From: Elysia marginata
Lineage: Eukaryota > Mollusca > Gastropoda > Plakobranchidae
NCBI GenBank assembly: GCA_019649035.1
Contig: BMAT01005504.1
Location: 77,934 to 134,770 of the forward strand
Reading direction: 5' to 3'
Length of the DNA: 56,837 nt
The notes under the pieces were generated by a model. That model was given only the letters and a program-made list of their open reading frames with translations. It was not told the origin of the DNA and did no database searches. Positions 1 through 11,060 of the stretch are shown piece by piece (position 1 is the stretch's first letter; each line of letters opens with the position of its first letter). Made by a program: the position numbers and the translations under genes.

Positions 1-1112
1 TTAAACATGGCGAGACGGGGATCGGATGCAACTTGGTGACCGTAGATAAGAATCATGATGGGATATTTTTATGCAGCTAAAACAACATGTGATAAGAATC
101 AAAATGGAAACGATTGTGACGAAAACGGCAATGATGATGATGATGATGATGAATACGCATTTAGCTTCATTATATTAAAACTGGATACAAATTGAGAACG
201 ACACTAATGCTAACACTGAAAATAATTATTTTTACGAGGTGAGAGTGTTTCATCAGTGATGTAATTAATGATCAAAAAATGTATTCAACATAACCAACAA
301 ACATTATTCAACGAGGAAACTTTGGCGAAAGTGATAGCGAAATAAGGATAAAATATAACATGTTATGTTCATCACACTAAGTTTCACAGTTATCACAAGT
401 TACTATGACAAAACACCCTACGGTTTAATCTTTACGCCAGTGTATAGTCTATTGACATAAGCATCACGTAAACAATAAACGTTACTTGTAAAGTAGCGCT
501 AACCTTTAAGATATTGTTATAAAGAGATCTGGGTGTTCAAAATAAATTAAACAAGTCTACACTTTAAAGTGTGCTCATGAGATTCATCGCAACAGTAACA
601 GAAACAGAAAACATCATTTCATAATAAAGCAATATTAGGTATATAATTTAACAATAATATTTACAAGAATTACTATCGGTTAGAGATCACATAGAGAAAA
701 CGTTGCTGGGCAACAGGTTATAACAGTCAATTCATTCTAAAGCGAAGGAATTTTCTAGGGATGTTTTAATCACGTTAGGTATCTTCACTGAGAAGAGATT
801 AACATTGCCAAAACCCGATTGGAGGTTGTTCGATTTCTCACCGATTTCTCACTAATCGCCTTAATGATTTGCGAGACAGAGACGTTTTCCCGGCTGAATT
901 ACATTGTGATTATAGTATTGGCAAGACTTCAGCTTTAGCTCTGACTTTTCTTTCAAAAGCTGAGATATTGAATTTTTCTATATACTCCCACACCACAAGA
1001 ATATTTTTTTCAAACCATAGAGAAACTCGCAAAATCCCATTTACAGCTGCGGCCAATTCTATTTTTACCCCTTTAAACTTAATAAAATCTGCTCCCTTAG
1101 AAAATGTATTTT
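1..1112. other. AT-rich DNA, no gene seen
   Basis: Contains a short GAT array at about 130-152. No frame with recognisable protein similarity, no tRNA-like boxes and no long inverted repeats were noticed. Confidence 0.6.
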
Positions 1113-1297
1113 ATAGATAGATAGATAGATAGATACAGACAGATAAATAGCTAGATAGCTGAATAGCAACCTAGATAGTAATGAGTAAGATAGACATAAA
1201 GATACACCGATAAATGGAAAGATAGACAGACCTATAGATAGATAGATAAAGATAGAAAGATCAATACGAATGGGTAGATAGAGAGATAAAAAAGATA
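1113..1297 (+). repeat. Degenerate TAGA/GATA-rich tract
   Basis: Clean TAGA units at 1116-1133, then increasingly mutated GATA/TAGA units. An old tetranucleotide microsatellite; the minus-strand leucine/serine-rich frame across it is its translation. Confidence 0.85.
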
Positions 1298-4200
1298 AAT
1301 AAATAAATTTTTGGTAATAAAAAAGGAGGGGGGAGGAGAGTGAGGAGTATAGACAACTAAGATTGTTAAGGGAAGATAAGGGCATCTTCAACATTAGGTG
1401 GAATTGATGAAATAGTCATGCTACTCGTAACTTGTCAATAAACGAGAGTGAGTAACATGTTAGGGTTAAGGAAATAAAGTGCGAATAGATTTGTCTTGTT
1501 TCAATGCTTACAATAGCTTTTGTTTTAAAAGACAGCATAATATAATATAAAAATAATGTTCATCGCCTTGGGCTAAAATGGGAATCTCAACAAGAATCAA
1601 ATGTTCACTTAGCATGAATATCTTTGATATCTGGTATTTAATATCAGTGTCTTTATTTTCGTTTCCTAAAAAGTTTATACAAGGTATCAATTAAATTTCT
1701 GCAATATGCTTGGCCTATTCATATTTGCTGATTACATACAGAATAATTTACAGAACTTAAAAAACCGCTAAAAAGAATTGTTTTTCGGTATAATCCTACA
1801 ATTACCGTAATTAATTATCACGCCAAAAAACAACAACAAACAAACAAAATAAAAAAAAAAGCAGCGAAGTTCTCAACATCTTGATTAAACCCAGATTAAA
1901 TACTTTTCAAAACTGCAATACAAATGTCAAGGCAGAAAAATAACAAAAAGATCCTGGTCAAGTCTAAACAAAAATTTGTTTGGATAGATCAAGCTGTAAC
2001 TCTTGATAACATGAATTTTTTAACATGGGCTATAAATGTGCAGAACTTGGTTGATGTAAACCTGGTACCACACCATTAAGGAGATGTTTTACTACAAAGT
2101 AACTCTTTGCAGCACATGCCTAAACAAATATATCGAAAACATTTCTGAATGGAACTGTAAACCTTTTTCAGTATTGACAACTAAAACCTTCAAAATAATT
2201 TTGCTCTGGTTAACTACTGTCCAAGCACATGCATTTCTAGGCTTACTGCTTCAATGATATACCCAATTAACTATCATTTTTCTAATGTTCTCGAGAATTT
2301 TTCATAGGAAATAATTGTGTTTTGACAGGCGTCTTTAATCGAAGCAGACACGAAGTTTTAAAAGCTTTACAATTATTTTGTTGAATTATTGAATGGTAAA
2401 AGTTGATAATGAAAAACTCCCCTTTATTAGTATTGATAACAAAAAAGAAGTTCCTTTAAAGAGACTTGAGCTAGATTTGACGAATTCTTACAAAAACAAA
2501 CTTATTTCTGGTGGCTTATGGCATTATCGATGCTAATATCAGCAGTAAGGTGTGAGTTTATGAACCACATTGGAAGAACATTGTAAAAACTGTTTCAATA
2601 CTTAACGAACCGATTGGTATTATTACGTGGTTAAAACAAAACTGTGAGGTATGAAAATATAAACATCCGTGATCCAGAAATATTGAATTAAGTACATAAA
2701 TTATAGTTAACTGTTATCTTTCATTTTATTACCAGCACTGCGCGTAATGCACTGAAAAACATATCTTGTATGATATATTAAAATAGTAGAAAAAGTGTTT
2801 TCTCAAATAAAAAATTTATCTTTCAAACCAAATAACTTGGAATATATCATTACTATTTTGAGCTGAATACACCAACAAGTTTTGCAAAATACTGCATTTC
2901 CATGAAATTCGAGTTAAAAAATACACCCCAACCTCCCCTAACTTAGATAAATAGGGTCAATCAAATACAATTATATTTCGTTATTACTTCTCTATTTACG
3001 AACTCGTTCAGTTCTCAAAGCTAGAAACGATAACCTGTCTCTGAGTTGCTTTAATTACTGCATGTGTTTAAAGCTTTTCAAGAATAAGACGCAATGAAGC
3101 ACTCATTGTCTGTTATTGACTTTATAAATGTAAAAACTATCACCAAGACTTTATCACATATCTTTTAGAAATAAAAATGTAAGAAAAAAATACAATTCTG
3201 GTATATTTTCTGCCATCTTTCATCTGATACATCTACAAGAGTCATTCATTGAGAGGTAGGTCGAAAGCTATAGACAGGGATCTATAAAAGGGCAACCCTA
3301 AAAAAGTAATTTGAGCACTGAAAAAAATGTCATGATGACAATAACGCAAAAAAGTTTGTTCCATAGCTTTCTTCTTCACATCACCCGTTCAGAGGATCAC
3401 AAGAGTCTTTAACCTTATGCATCGAATAAAAATCTGATAGTAGATACTTATCAAACATTGAGTAACAGGATAGCATACCGGACAGCAGGGAGACCAAGTT
3501 CTAGTAAATACAATGTACATACGAAGAAACATTTATGGATGTTTGATACAGTATTGATCATGTTCTTGACGCCTGCATGTTTGTCTCCTCAAAAGACATA
3601 TATACGTTTATAACTAGGCAAGGATAAGCAAACATGGTTAAAAAAAGCAATAATTTGGATGCTTAAAATGGACAAAGACTAAAAAGAATGGAAGTTCTAC
3701 TCTTCTATACATAATTTTATTTACATAAATACGTTAAATGGACATTGTTATTCAGTTATGTAAACAGAATGTAAACGCGTATGGCACAGTCCTCAGCAAA
3801 GCTTTATCAAAAAACAGAACAGCGATCAGTCATATAGAGGTTCTACATAACTTAAGATTATGCTTCAAACAAAGTCATGGTACAGTTACTTTATAATTTC
3901 AAACACACTAGGCAATGAAATGTATAGATATGAAGAATCTCAGTCTAGACTGATCTAGAATAACGTTCTATTGTTGCACGTCAACGCGGTGAGAAAGAGT
4001 CCAGAGTCTTGTTTATGGCATTGTGATGATATTTGGAATGGCAAGATAATGATCGTATTGATGACTTAGTCAATTGTCTTTCATAAATATGAACATAAAT
4101 AGGTGTTAGTGCAATTTATGTATGATTTTTTTCCTCAGCTAGATGGAAAACGCAAACCGAAGCATTTCTACCAGTTCTATCACAGGATAAGATTTTTAGT

Positions 4201-6235
4201 TCTAAATGTTATATCCCATTATCATCTTAGGGGAGAAAGTCTTTCGCAATGCAAACCTCAACTTTTATTATGCAATAACTATAAGGTTTTCCCGACAACA
4301 AAAAAGAAGAAAGAAGATTTGAAGGAAAGAGAGAGAGAGCCGTTACGTCACTTTAAAATATCACAGCACTTTAGACTAGATAGATTAGTGAGTAAATAAA
4401 AGAGCGAGTATATCTTGATATCTATTTATAGCATTAATATTTGGTGAAGAGACGCCTTGTACAAAGTTGCATGAACAGTTTTGGTAGCTACGAAAAGTCA
4501 CCTCCTAAAATGCAATTCCTTTTTCCAATGACTGATAGATGGAGAGTTTTAGTGCACATATTCCACTATACAGCAACATGGTCATGTCGCGGCTGTTTTT
4601 TCTATATCTTTAGTTCTCGATAAAGTGGTAAACATATCATTGTTCGAGGCATATCTAAACCACTTGATCGTTACTTGCGTCTTATGGTCATTGATATTTG
4701 CAGAAAATAGTCATCTGGTAACACTTTAATTAATTCAATCCTAGTTATTTTATTATTTTGAAGATGTTGATTGCCTCCAAATTTAAAGGCATTACAGCGA
4801 GATATCACGCGATAGCCAGAGAAAGAGCAAGAGAGATGACGAAGACGAAGGTAAATCAAAGATATCTGTACTTTTCTATAGTTAAATTAAAACAAAAACT
4901 TTCGCTCACAGCCGTAAAGAAAATCACAACTTTTCTGAGACACTAGACCAAAACACACATTTTCGAAAATAAAAAAAGTTCCTTTAAGAACAATAATAAC
5001 AACTAATTTTATATGTTCCCATTTTTTTAACCGCAGTGATTTTGTTGTTGTTAATACACCAAACAAACTAGATGTTGGATTCTGAACGGAATTCATATTA
5101 TCCCATTAAATTAATTGATGATAATCATGATCGCAAGGTACTCAAAGTTGAATAAATTATTGTAAGGTACAGGTATAAATTGTAAAAAAAAAACATCCTT
5201 CGCCAAATGTTTAAAAATTCTTCTACTTTACATGTTTGTATATCTAAAACCTAACTCAGCTCTGAATATCTAGTACTAGTAGTAAATATGTAGATTAGAT
5301 TTCGAATCAAAAGGAGAAGCAGACGTGCCGAGGTGGTGAAAAGTTTAGCACAGTTACAAAGACAGAATGAATTAGCATACATTAATTCAATAAACAGGTA
5401 ACACTATCCTCTTTTTTGCTAAGACGGATTCATGGCACGTCATTCATGGATGAAAATATCTTCTCTGAATAGTAACAGCATTGACAAACTGGTTTGCATG
5501 ACCGATGGGCAAATTACTTTACAAGTAAAGTTGTTGTAACTTCTCCCAGAAAGAAACTGCAAGTTAAATTAAATATAATACTGACTAGACTGCCAGTAAG
5601 GTAAAAAGGAAGTTCTCGAAAACGAAAAAAAAAATCAGTATATTAGGTATGAAAAATTAATATTTTTAATACATTCCTCAGTATGGATTTAAGTAAAATG
5701 AAAAGTTAATCGAATCTTGCTTTATCCACCGCCTAAGTAAACGGTTTCTCAACATCGACCGAACGTACTTCATGACTCTAAACCAGGGCATTGAGTGAAA
5801 AATATCACAACTTTCTTTATATACCTCCTCATGCTAAGGAAACACGCGCCTCTTTACTCCAGTTTTTCTTCATCTAGAGAACTTAAACACGACTCCTAAA
5901 TCATAATGGAAAAACACCATTAACGTAAACTACCCTTATATCACACGGCATGAAATGTTTCAACGAGGAAGAGATTGCTTGTACTTGAAGCATTGACAAC
6001 ATGGAGTTTTCAGTCTTTCAAATATTAGATCGAGTACGATTCAGCACTTTAAGCGATTTCGCGGTAACGAAATCGCACATATTTTTAGTGGAAAAGTAAA
6101 AGCAAACCGAAGTATTTACAAGCACGTGTTCCTGGCATTAAAGTAACTGTCAAATTGCGCAAACGTTAGACTACTCCTCTAGATATCTTCACTTTGTAGT
6201 GAAAAAAAACCCCCAACTTCCAAAGGCAAGCCGTA
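1298..6235. other. AT-rich intergenic or intronic DNA, no gene seen
   Basis: About 5 kb at low GC with only small frames. It lies downstream of the receptor (minus strand) and may include its 3' UTR, but I saw no convincing minus-strand AATAAA close to the stop codon. Nothing else supportable was found. Confidence 0.5.
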
Positions 6236-7714
6236 TCAGATCTTTGACTCGGTGTGTTTGTTGGAGCCATTTGCAGAGCCATTCCCCAGGGCAACTACTG
6301 TCTGGCCTTGGCTGTTGTAGCGAACGATTGTGTCTGTGGGAGGACGCAGACTGTCTCTGTGCGAAGCTACAGGCCCGTACTGCTCCACATAGCTCTCGGA
6401 GCGCATGCGCGTGTTGATGCCTCGGCAACGGAAGAGTAAGATTTCTTTAAACGGAGTCCGGAACTCCCGGTTGAAACGAGCGTATATTACAGGATTGAGA
6501 AATGAGTTGCAAAAGCCTAACCAGTTGAATATGCTGGTGAGAATATCAGGTATATTGCATGATTCCGTGCAGAATGTTCTGATGAGCACCAGGACGAAGA
6601 AAGGCAGCCAGCACATGGTGAAGCAGCCCATAATAATCCCCAGCGTTTTGGTGGCCTTGCGCTCTTTAGTGTTGGAAAGCTTTGGTTGCCGCGGCAGCAA
6701 CGAGCGGATGGTGAAGCGGCGTTTCTGGATATTCCTGTCCGGTTCAGTTTTCTTCGGCAAAATCTCTATTGAAGCTTCATCATCGGCATTTCCATTTCCG
6801 TTGCCATCTTTGAGACATCCATTTACAGACGTTGTAAGACGGCTGTCACCTGAGTCGTAAGATGGCCTGTTAACTCCCAGATGAAACTCGGCGCCCTTGT
6901 CAAAGCTACCGATCTTCGATTTCGCCTCAGCCTTAGCTATTTTAGAAGAAACACGCCATATTCTGAAGTACACACAGATCATGACGACGAGTGGCAAGTA
7001 AAAGGCACAGAGTGTTGCATAGATTTGATAACCAATATCTGAGCTAATAAAACACATGGAGGGCGGGCTCTCTGTCTTCCAGCCAAACACCGGCGGAATA
7101 GATACGACAGCTGATACGCTCCAAACGATGAGTATTGTGATGCCCATGCGTTTGGGCGTTCTTTTGATAGCGTATTGGAAGGGTCGTGTGATTACAAAAT
7201 ACCTGTCTACACTTATGGCACACAAGTTGAGGATTGAAGCTGTGCACAGGAGAACGTCCGTCGTGGTATAGATGTCACAAATTATCGGTCCAAGAATCCA
7301 ACTTCTGTAGAGTTCGGAAATCGCAGCATAGGGCATTACAAGCAGTCCAACAAAGAGATCAGCGACTGCAAGAGACACGATGAGAAGGTTGGAAGGAGAC
7401 TGAAGCCGCTTGACAAGTCCTACGGAGATGCAGACCAAGGAATTGCCCACCACGGTGCAGAAGATCAGGCTTCCGAGGATAATGGCCACGAGGACAAATC
7501 GCCAGCCCTCGTAAGGAGTGGAAGTTGTAGCAGCAGGGTCTGAAGAGTTTGTGTCATTGTGAGGTGCACCATCATTGCCAGCAGCTGTGGTGTAATTTAC
7601 TTGAAGTGAAACTGACCCGTTCACACTGTAGGGGATAACCACATCAGACGTGTTGCTGCTGGAGAAGCTGCTGTTCGGCAGGATCATAGATATTGGATCG
7701 AAAGTACTCGTCAT
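6236..7714 (-). CDS. 5-HT7-like serotonin (biogenic amine) receptor, class A GPCR, single coding exon
   Basis: Seven-transmembrane receptor of the plasma membrane. It is expected to bind serotonin and, if truly 5-HT7-type, to raise cAMP through Gs. Numbering is from this ATG (492 aa). Seen: an N-terminus with several N-glycosylation sites (NSS, NTS, NGS, NYT, NDT); TM1 about 74-98 with GN; TM2 with LAVAD (D119, 2.50); Cys146 (3.25) and ECL2 Cys221 for the disulfide; Asp153 (3.32) in DVLLCTAS for the amine; DRY 170-172; Trp198 (4.50); Pro241 (5.50); a ~100-residue third loop ending in a basic stretch; CWLPFF 368-373; NPVIY 407-411. The tail motif FRCRGINTRMRSESY and the CTESCNIP third extracellular loop resemble insect and vertebrate 5-HT7 as I know them. 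The frame is intact. The ATG at 7714 was chosen because it has A at -3, starts a normal hydrophilic N-terminus, and lies just downstream of a good splice acceptor. The frame stays open to an ATG at 7885, which would add 57 mostly hydrophobic residues (549 aa). Oddity: Phe401 replaces the usual Tyr7.43. Another amine receptor class (5-HT1-like or orphan) is possible. Confidence 0.88.
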   Translation of the reverse strand: MTSTFDPISMILPNSSFSSSNTSDVVIPYSVNGSVSLQVNYTTAAGNDGAPHNDTNSSDPAATTSTPYEGWRFVLVAIILGSLIFCTVVGNSLVCISVGLVKRLQSPSNLLIVSLAVADLFVGLLVMPYAAISELYRSWILGPIICDIYTTTDVLLCTASILNLCAISVDRYFVITRPFQYAIKRTPKRMGITILIVWSVSAVVSIPPVFGWKTESPPSMCFISSDIGYQIYATLCAFYLPLVVMICVYFRIWRVSSKIAKAEAKSKIGSFDKGAEFHLGVNRPSYDSGDSRLTTSVNGCLKDGNGNGNADDEASIEILPKKTEPDRNIQKRRFTIRSLLPRQPKLSNTKERKATKTLGIIMGCFTMCWLPFFVLVLIRTFCTESCNIPDILTSIFNWLGFCNSFLNPVIYARFNREFRTPFKEILLFRCRGINTRMRSESYVEQYGPVASHRDSLRPPTDTIVRYNSQGQTVVALGNGSANGSNKHTESKI

Positions 7715-7772
7715 TGTGCCTTCAAAGGTATGAGCGGCTAAACAAATGATCACATGTAGAAGATGACAGCTT

Positions 7773-7787
7773 CTGGGGAACAAAATG
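7773..7787 (-). promoter_or_regulatory. Candidate 3' splice acceptor upstream of the receptor start codon
   Basis: Read on the minus strand, a pyrimidine-rich stretch ends in TTTTGTTCCCCAG, with the AG at 7774-7773. It lies about 60 bases before the ATG at 7714. If used, the residues upstream of that ATG are intron, and the coding exon carries a short 5' UTR joined to a distant leader exon. This is inference from motif and position; no transcript is visible. Confidence 0.35.
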
Positions 7788-7881
7788 AATCGAAGTGTAA
7801 GCATTGGTTTGGTCCAGTAAATAATTATGTTTAGCACTAGTAAAATGAAGAAAAAAAACCCTCCAAACCACGAACGCGTGG

Positions 7882-7893
7882 TCATTTTGCCAT
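7882..7893 (-). other. Three-codon upstream ORF overlapping the distal in-frame ATG
   Basis: On the minus strand ATG GCA AAA TGA starts at 7893. Its stop codon overlaps the ATG at 7885 (ATGA). It matters only if transcription starts upstream of here and this stretch is not spliced out; it would then disfavour or modulate use of the 7885 start. Confidence 0.2.
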
Positions 7894-8482
7894 CGGTTTT
7901 ATCAAATTCGTTGAGGACAAAAAATATCCTTTATAAAATGTACAATTTCCTCCAAAACGTCGAGATTCAATAATTTAGAAACTATTAAAAGTGTTTATTC
8001 GATATTTTAAAGTTTGCTTTTTACAAGGAAATATTAAGATGCGTTCCGTAAAAGATTTACAAAAAAACACAGTGTACATAAACAATTTTTTCAAGTAACA
8101 AAATAAAAAACTCAAAATAAACCAAACACGAAATTTCTATTTGGCACAATCTGTTTTGAAAGTCTTAACTGATGCTAGATATATTTCTTACATTCAAGAG
8201 CGACAAGCAGTCACCAGTGACAATAGCTAATAGGAATAAAATTTCCACAAATGTTGCGGAACTTGTCTGGTGTCAATGCCAAAGGAATGTAATCATAAAA
8301 AACTAGCACATTCGGCTTCTTGTGCTGATACCGTTTTGGAAAATATTTGAAAGACATAAGTATAGTCTAGAAAGGTAAAACTTTAAACGCCACGAAACCA
8401 AGGGACGCGGACTAACACAGTTTCACCGGCTTCCCAACTTCGACTTCTAAATTTTGCACTAATTAATTAAATTAATTAATTC
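7894..8482. other. Region upstream of the receptor gene, no gene seen
   Basis: AT-rich. It ends in an AATTAATTAA-type tract (about 8460-8481) that abuts the SINE tail. A leader exon or promoter for the receptor could lie here or farther away, but no decisive motif is visible. Confidence 0.4.
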
Positions 8483-8786
8483 ACACTATATTAATCTCTT
8501 CTGGGAAATTTTGCTTCGTCACTCAGTGTAACAAGACGAGCGGCATCAGTGCCCCAGCAGACGAATACATTTGAAAGCCACTTTTGACCCATATGTAGGG
8601 CTCTGCAAGTCCATTCCACAAATTCAAGCATTTTCAGTAGCTGGTTACCCATTTTACATGTGGGGGGACTGGGGAAGTTAGGCTAAGTTGCTTTCCCGTT
8701 GCATTTGCAAAATGGCATGTTGGGAATAGGACCCTCGACCGTCGGATCACGAGTACGACGCACTAACCACTCTGCCACGCTGCCCC
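8483..8786 (-). mobile_element. tRNA-derived SINE, copy 1 (longer form)
   Basis: On the minus strand the element starts GGGGCAGCGTGGCAGAGTGG (8786), a tRNA-like head with an RNA polymerase III box A. Box B is decayed (the region reads GGTCCTATTCCC). A body follows with GGTAACCAGCTAC and TCTGCTGGGGCA, and the tail ends GATTAATATAGTGT next to an ATTA-rich stretch. The second copy at 16652-16910 aligns along its whole length in the same orientation, which defines the ends. This copy carries about 57 extra bases (near 8580-8637) between the body blocks. SINEs are non-autonomous and use a LINE partner's reverse transcriptase; the partner is not in this window. Confidence 0.8.
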
Positions 8787-8940
8787 TCAACGTATTCGGA
8801 AACTGAATAATCAATACAAGCTTAACATCTCATGGGAAGTGTTATAAGAGACCCAAGCATGCTCTACTTTACATAAGTTGTCACCAATATGACTAAGCTC
8901 TTTCAAAAGTTGAACATTTTTCATGCACTCTATGAGGAAG

Positions 8941-8966
8941 ATATCTATCTATCTATCTATCTATCT
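8941..8966 (+). repeat. (TATC)n microsatellite
   Basis: About six uninterrupted TATC units, on the same strand as the other TATC arrays around the Penelope relic. Confidence 0.9.
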
Positions 8967-9247
8967 TTCCACCGACAGCAATCTCCGTCCTTAACGAAAG
9001 AAAAAGACAGAGCGGAAAATTACATGGTTGAAAACCACCAGAGCCAAAATGTGGCCACCTATGTTGAGAACAACCTTCCCCATGTCAATCGACAAAAATT
9101 TACCAAAGTCAAACAAACTGCATAAGCCATTAGTAGAAATACTGTCAAAATTAGCCACAGTTTCATGCCAAACTTTAAACAAGCCATAATTAAGCTAGAT
9201 CAAACGCCTGCTATAGTAGACATTCCAACAACACCAACAAGACTCTT

Positions 9248-9308
9248 CTATCTATCTATCTCTCTATCTATCTATCTCTCTCTATCTATCTCTGTATCTA
9301 TCTATCTC

Positions 9309-9339
<31 letters not shown>

Positions 9340-9404
9340 CTCTCTCTATCTATCTCTCTATCTATACATCTGTCTATCTATCTATCTATCTATCCATCTA
9401 TCTA
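9248..9404 (+). repeat. (TATC)n/(TC)n compound microsatellite
   Basis: Long TATC array interrupted by TCTC and a few point changes. It lies about 230 bases upstream of the first recognisable Penelope motif. Confidence 0.95.
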
Positions 9405-9548
9405 AGTTTCTGGTGTTTCATGCTATGAAGTAAAGTGCTCGGTTTTCTTTTATGCGGAGCTTTTACATATATTACACTATAACCTAAATCTCAGTTATTA
9501 GGTCGATACACTGTGTTTCATTGCACTGCTCAGCATCTCTTCGGACGA

Positions 9549-9570
9549 CCTATCTATCTATTTATCTAGC
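9549..9570 (+). repeat. Short TATC tract at the 5' edge of the Penelope relic
   Basis: Five TATC/TTTATC-type units immediately before the region where Penelope coding similarity begins. Confidence 0.7.
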
Positions 9571-9630
9571 AAAAACTAACTAATCACCCCAACAAGCAGA
9601 AAGAAAAAGAAACAAATGTGCACCATGTTC

Positions 9631-10680
9631 AGACTGAACATTACAACAGCGGTAAACCAAAAAGCTATAGATGTTCTAGACTTAACCTTTAATTTATACT
9701 TATGACTGTGCAAGCCATCTAAAAAGGCTAACGATAAAATATGCTTTATCCATAGAGAAAGCAATAACCCATCATCAATGATTATAAAAACATGCCTCAA
9801 GGAAATATAAAATCGTCTCACCAACAATTCTTTTAATGCAAAAATCATTGAGGAGGCGGCAATATCATATAACGCAGCACTTAAAAAAAAACAGAAACGA
9901 AAAGGTCATGACAAATGCAGAAAAGTAAACCACCACAAAAACAGAAGATGAGAAAAAAGGAACGAAACGCAAGTGAAATAACAAAAGAAGCAAAGACGAT
10001 AAACAGAAGAAAAAGACGGTTAACTTGGTTCAATCCACTCTACAGTAAATGTCTCCAAATATTTCACAAAAGTTATTCGATCTCTTAAACTCCTGCTCTC
10101 TATCAAACCACAAGCTCCACAAAATCATCAACAAAACATCGTCAAACTCAGCTATAGCTGCAGACCTAACATAAAGAAAATCATCAGCAGTCATAACAAA
10201 CGAATACTCAACAAAACTTCAAAAAAAGACGGTACTACCAGACTGTGCAACTGCAGGGACAAACCATCACGCCCCCTTAAAGGAAAATGCCTACAAAAAA
10301 CCTAGTTTACCAGGCAACCGTCATACAAACACCAACACACCATGCACTTACATAGGCATAACTAAGAATAAATTCAAAATGCGTTACAACCAACTTATGT
10401 TTAGGTGTAGGCTATCCCACAGAAAGTCCGACACAACCCTCAGTAAGCACATATGGAACCTCAAAGAAAACAAAAAAAAAAGACTTCAAAATATGATGGG
10501 AAATCATAGAAAAATCAAAGGCATACTCAACAATGACAACAACAACAAAAAAAACCCCAGCAACTTGTGCCTATTAGAGAAATGCTTTATACTAGCGAGG
10601 AAGCCTCTTTTAAACAAGGAAGGGAAATCCTTTCGGAGTGCATGCATAGGAAAAAATATTTGCTTACAAGTGTAAAAAGT
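9631..10680 (+). pseudogene. Decayed Penelope-like retroelement (RT C-terminus plus GIY-YIG endonuclease)
   Basis: Successive frames carry, in the right order, motifs that I recognise from Penelope-like elements. DVLDLTFNL is near 9670-9696. ANDKICFIH and SNNPSSMIIK, then NRLTNNS and EEAAISYNAAL, fall at about 9726-9880. LTWFNPLYSK is near 10020-10050. VKLSYSCRPNIKKIISSHNK is at about 10142-10201. The Cys-containing linker LCNCRDKPSRPLKGKCL is near 10243-10290. NLVYQATV then TYIGITKNKFKMRY form the GIY-YIG core (10300-10390). TLSKHIWNLKEN is near 10437-10470, and NLCLLEKCFIL with a final KEGREILSECMHRKKYLL at 10560-10670. At least four frame changes and several stops break it, so it is dead. 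The catalytic RT palm is absent: the element is 5'-truncated close to a TATC stretch at 9550. One linker Cys is lost. Confidence 0.82.
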
Positions 10681-10824
10681 GCAAACCGATCCAACAACGA
10701 CCTAGAAGAGACTGACCGGGAAACAGAAAGCAAACAGTCACTTGAAGAAATGCCGACGGCAAGAAACACAGTGTCGTGGAAAAATAAAGGTAGGACTAGG
10801 TTATTATGTTACCCATCTAAACAT

Positions 10825-10891
10825 CAATCTATCTCTCTATCTATTTATCTATCTATCTATCTATCTATTTATCTATCTATCTATCTGTCTA
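10825..10891 (+). repeat. (TATC)n microsatellite downstream of the Penelope relic
   Basis: TATC units with TTTATC and TCTC variants, followed by TCTAGTTTGCAGG. Confidence 0.93.
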
Positions 10892-11017
10892 GTTTGCAGG
10901 TAAATGTTTGCAGTAAAGTGGTAAAGAGTGCTCAACGGATGGCCGATCAGGCCGAATGGAAACAATTTTGTAACGGCAACGACTCTCAGAATTTTCAGGT
11001 AATAATCTAGTTTGTAT

Positions 11018-11018
11018 G

Positions 11019-11060
<42 letters not shown>

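Noticed and set aside
5325..5370. GTGCCGAGGTGGTGAAAAG, resembling a tRNA Leu/Ser 5' end
   Set aside because: There is no box B and no tRNA fold follows.
6189..6860. Open frames on both strands overlapping the receptor tail and third loop
   Set aside because: They are antisense or out-of-frame shadows of the receptor gene with no domain signal.
7886..7893. Receptor start placed at the distal ATG (7885) as the main call
   Set aside because: It adds a hydrophobic 57-residue leader that resembles no amine receptor N-terminus, and a splice acceptor lies inside it. It is kept only as an alternative.
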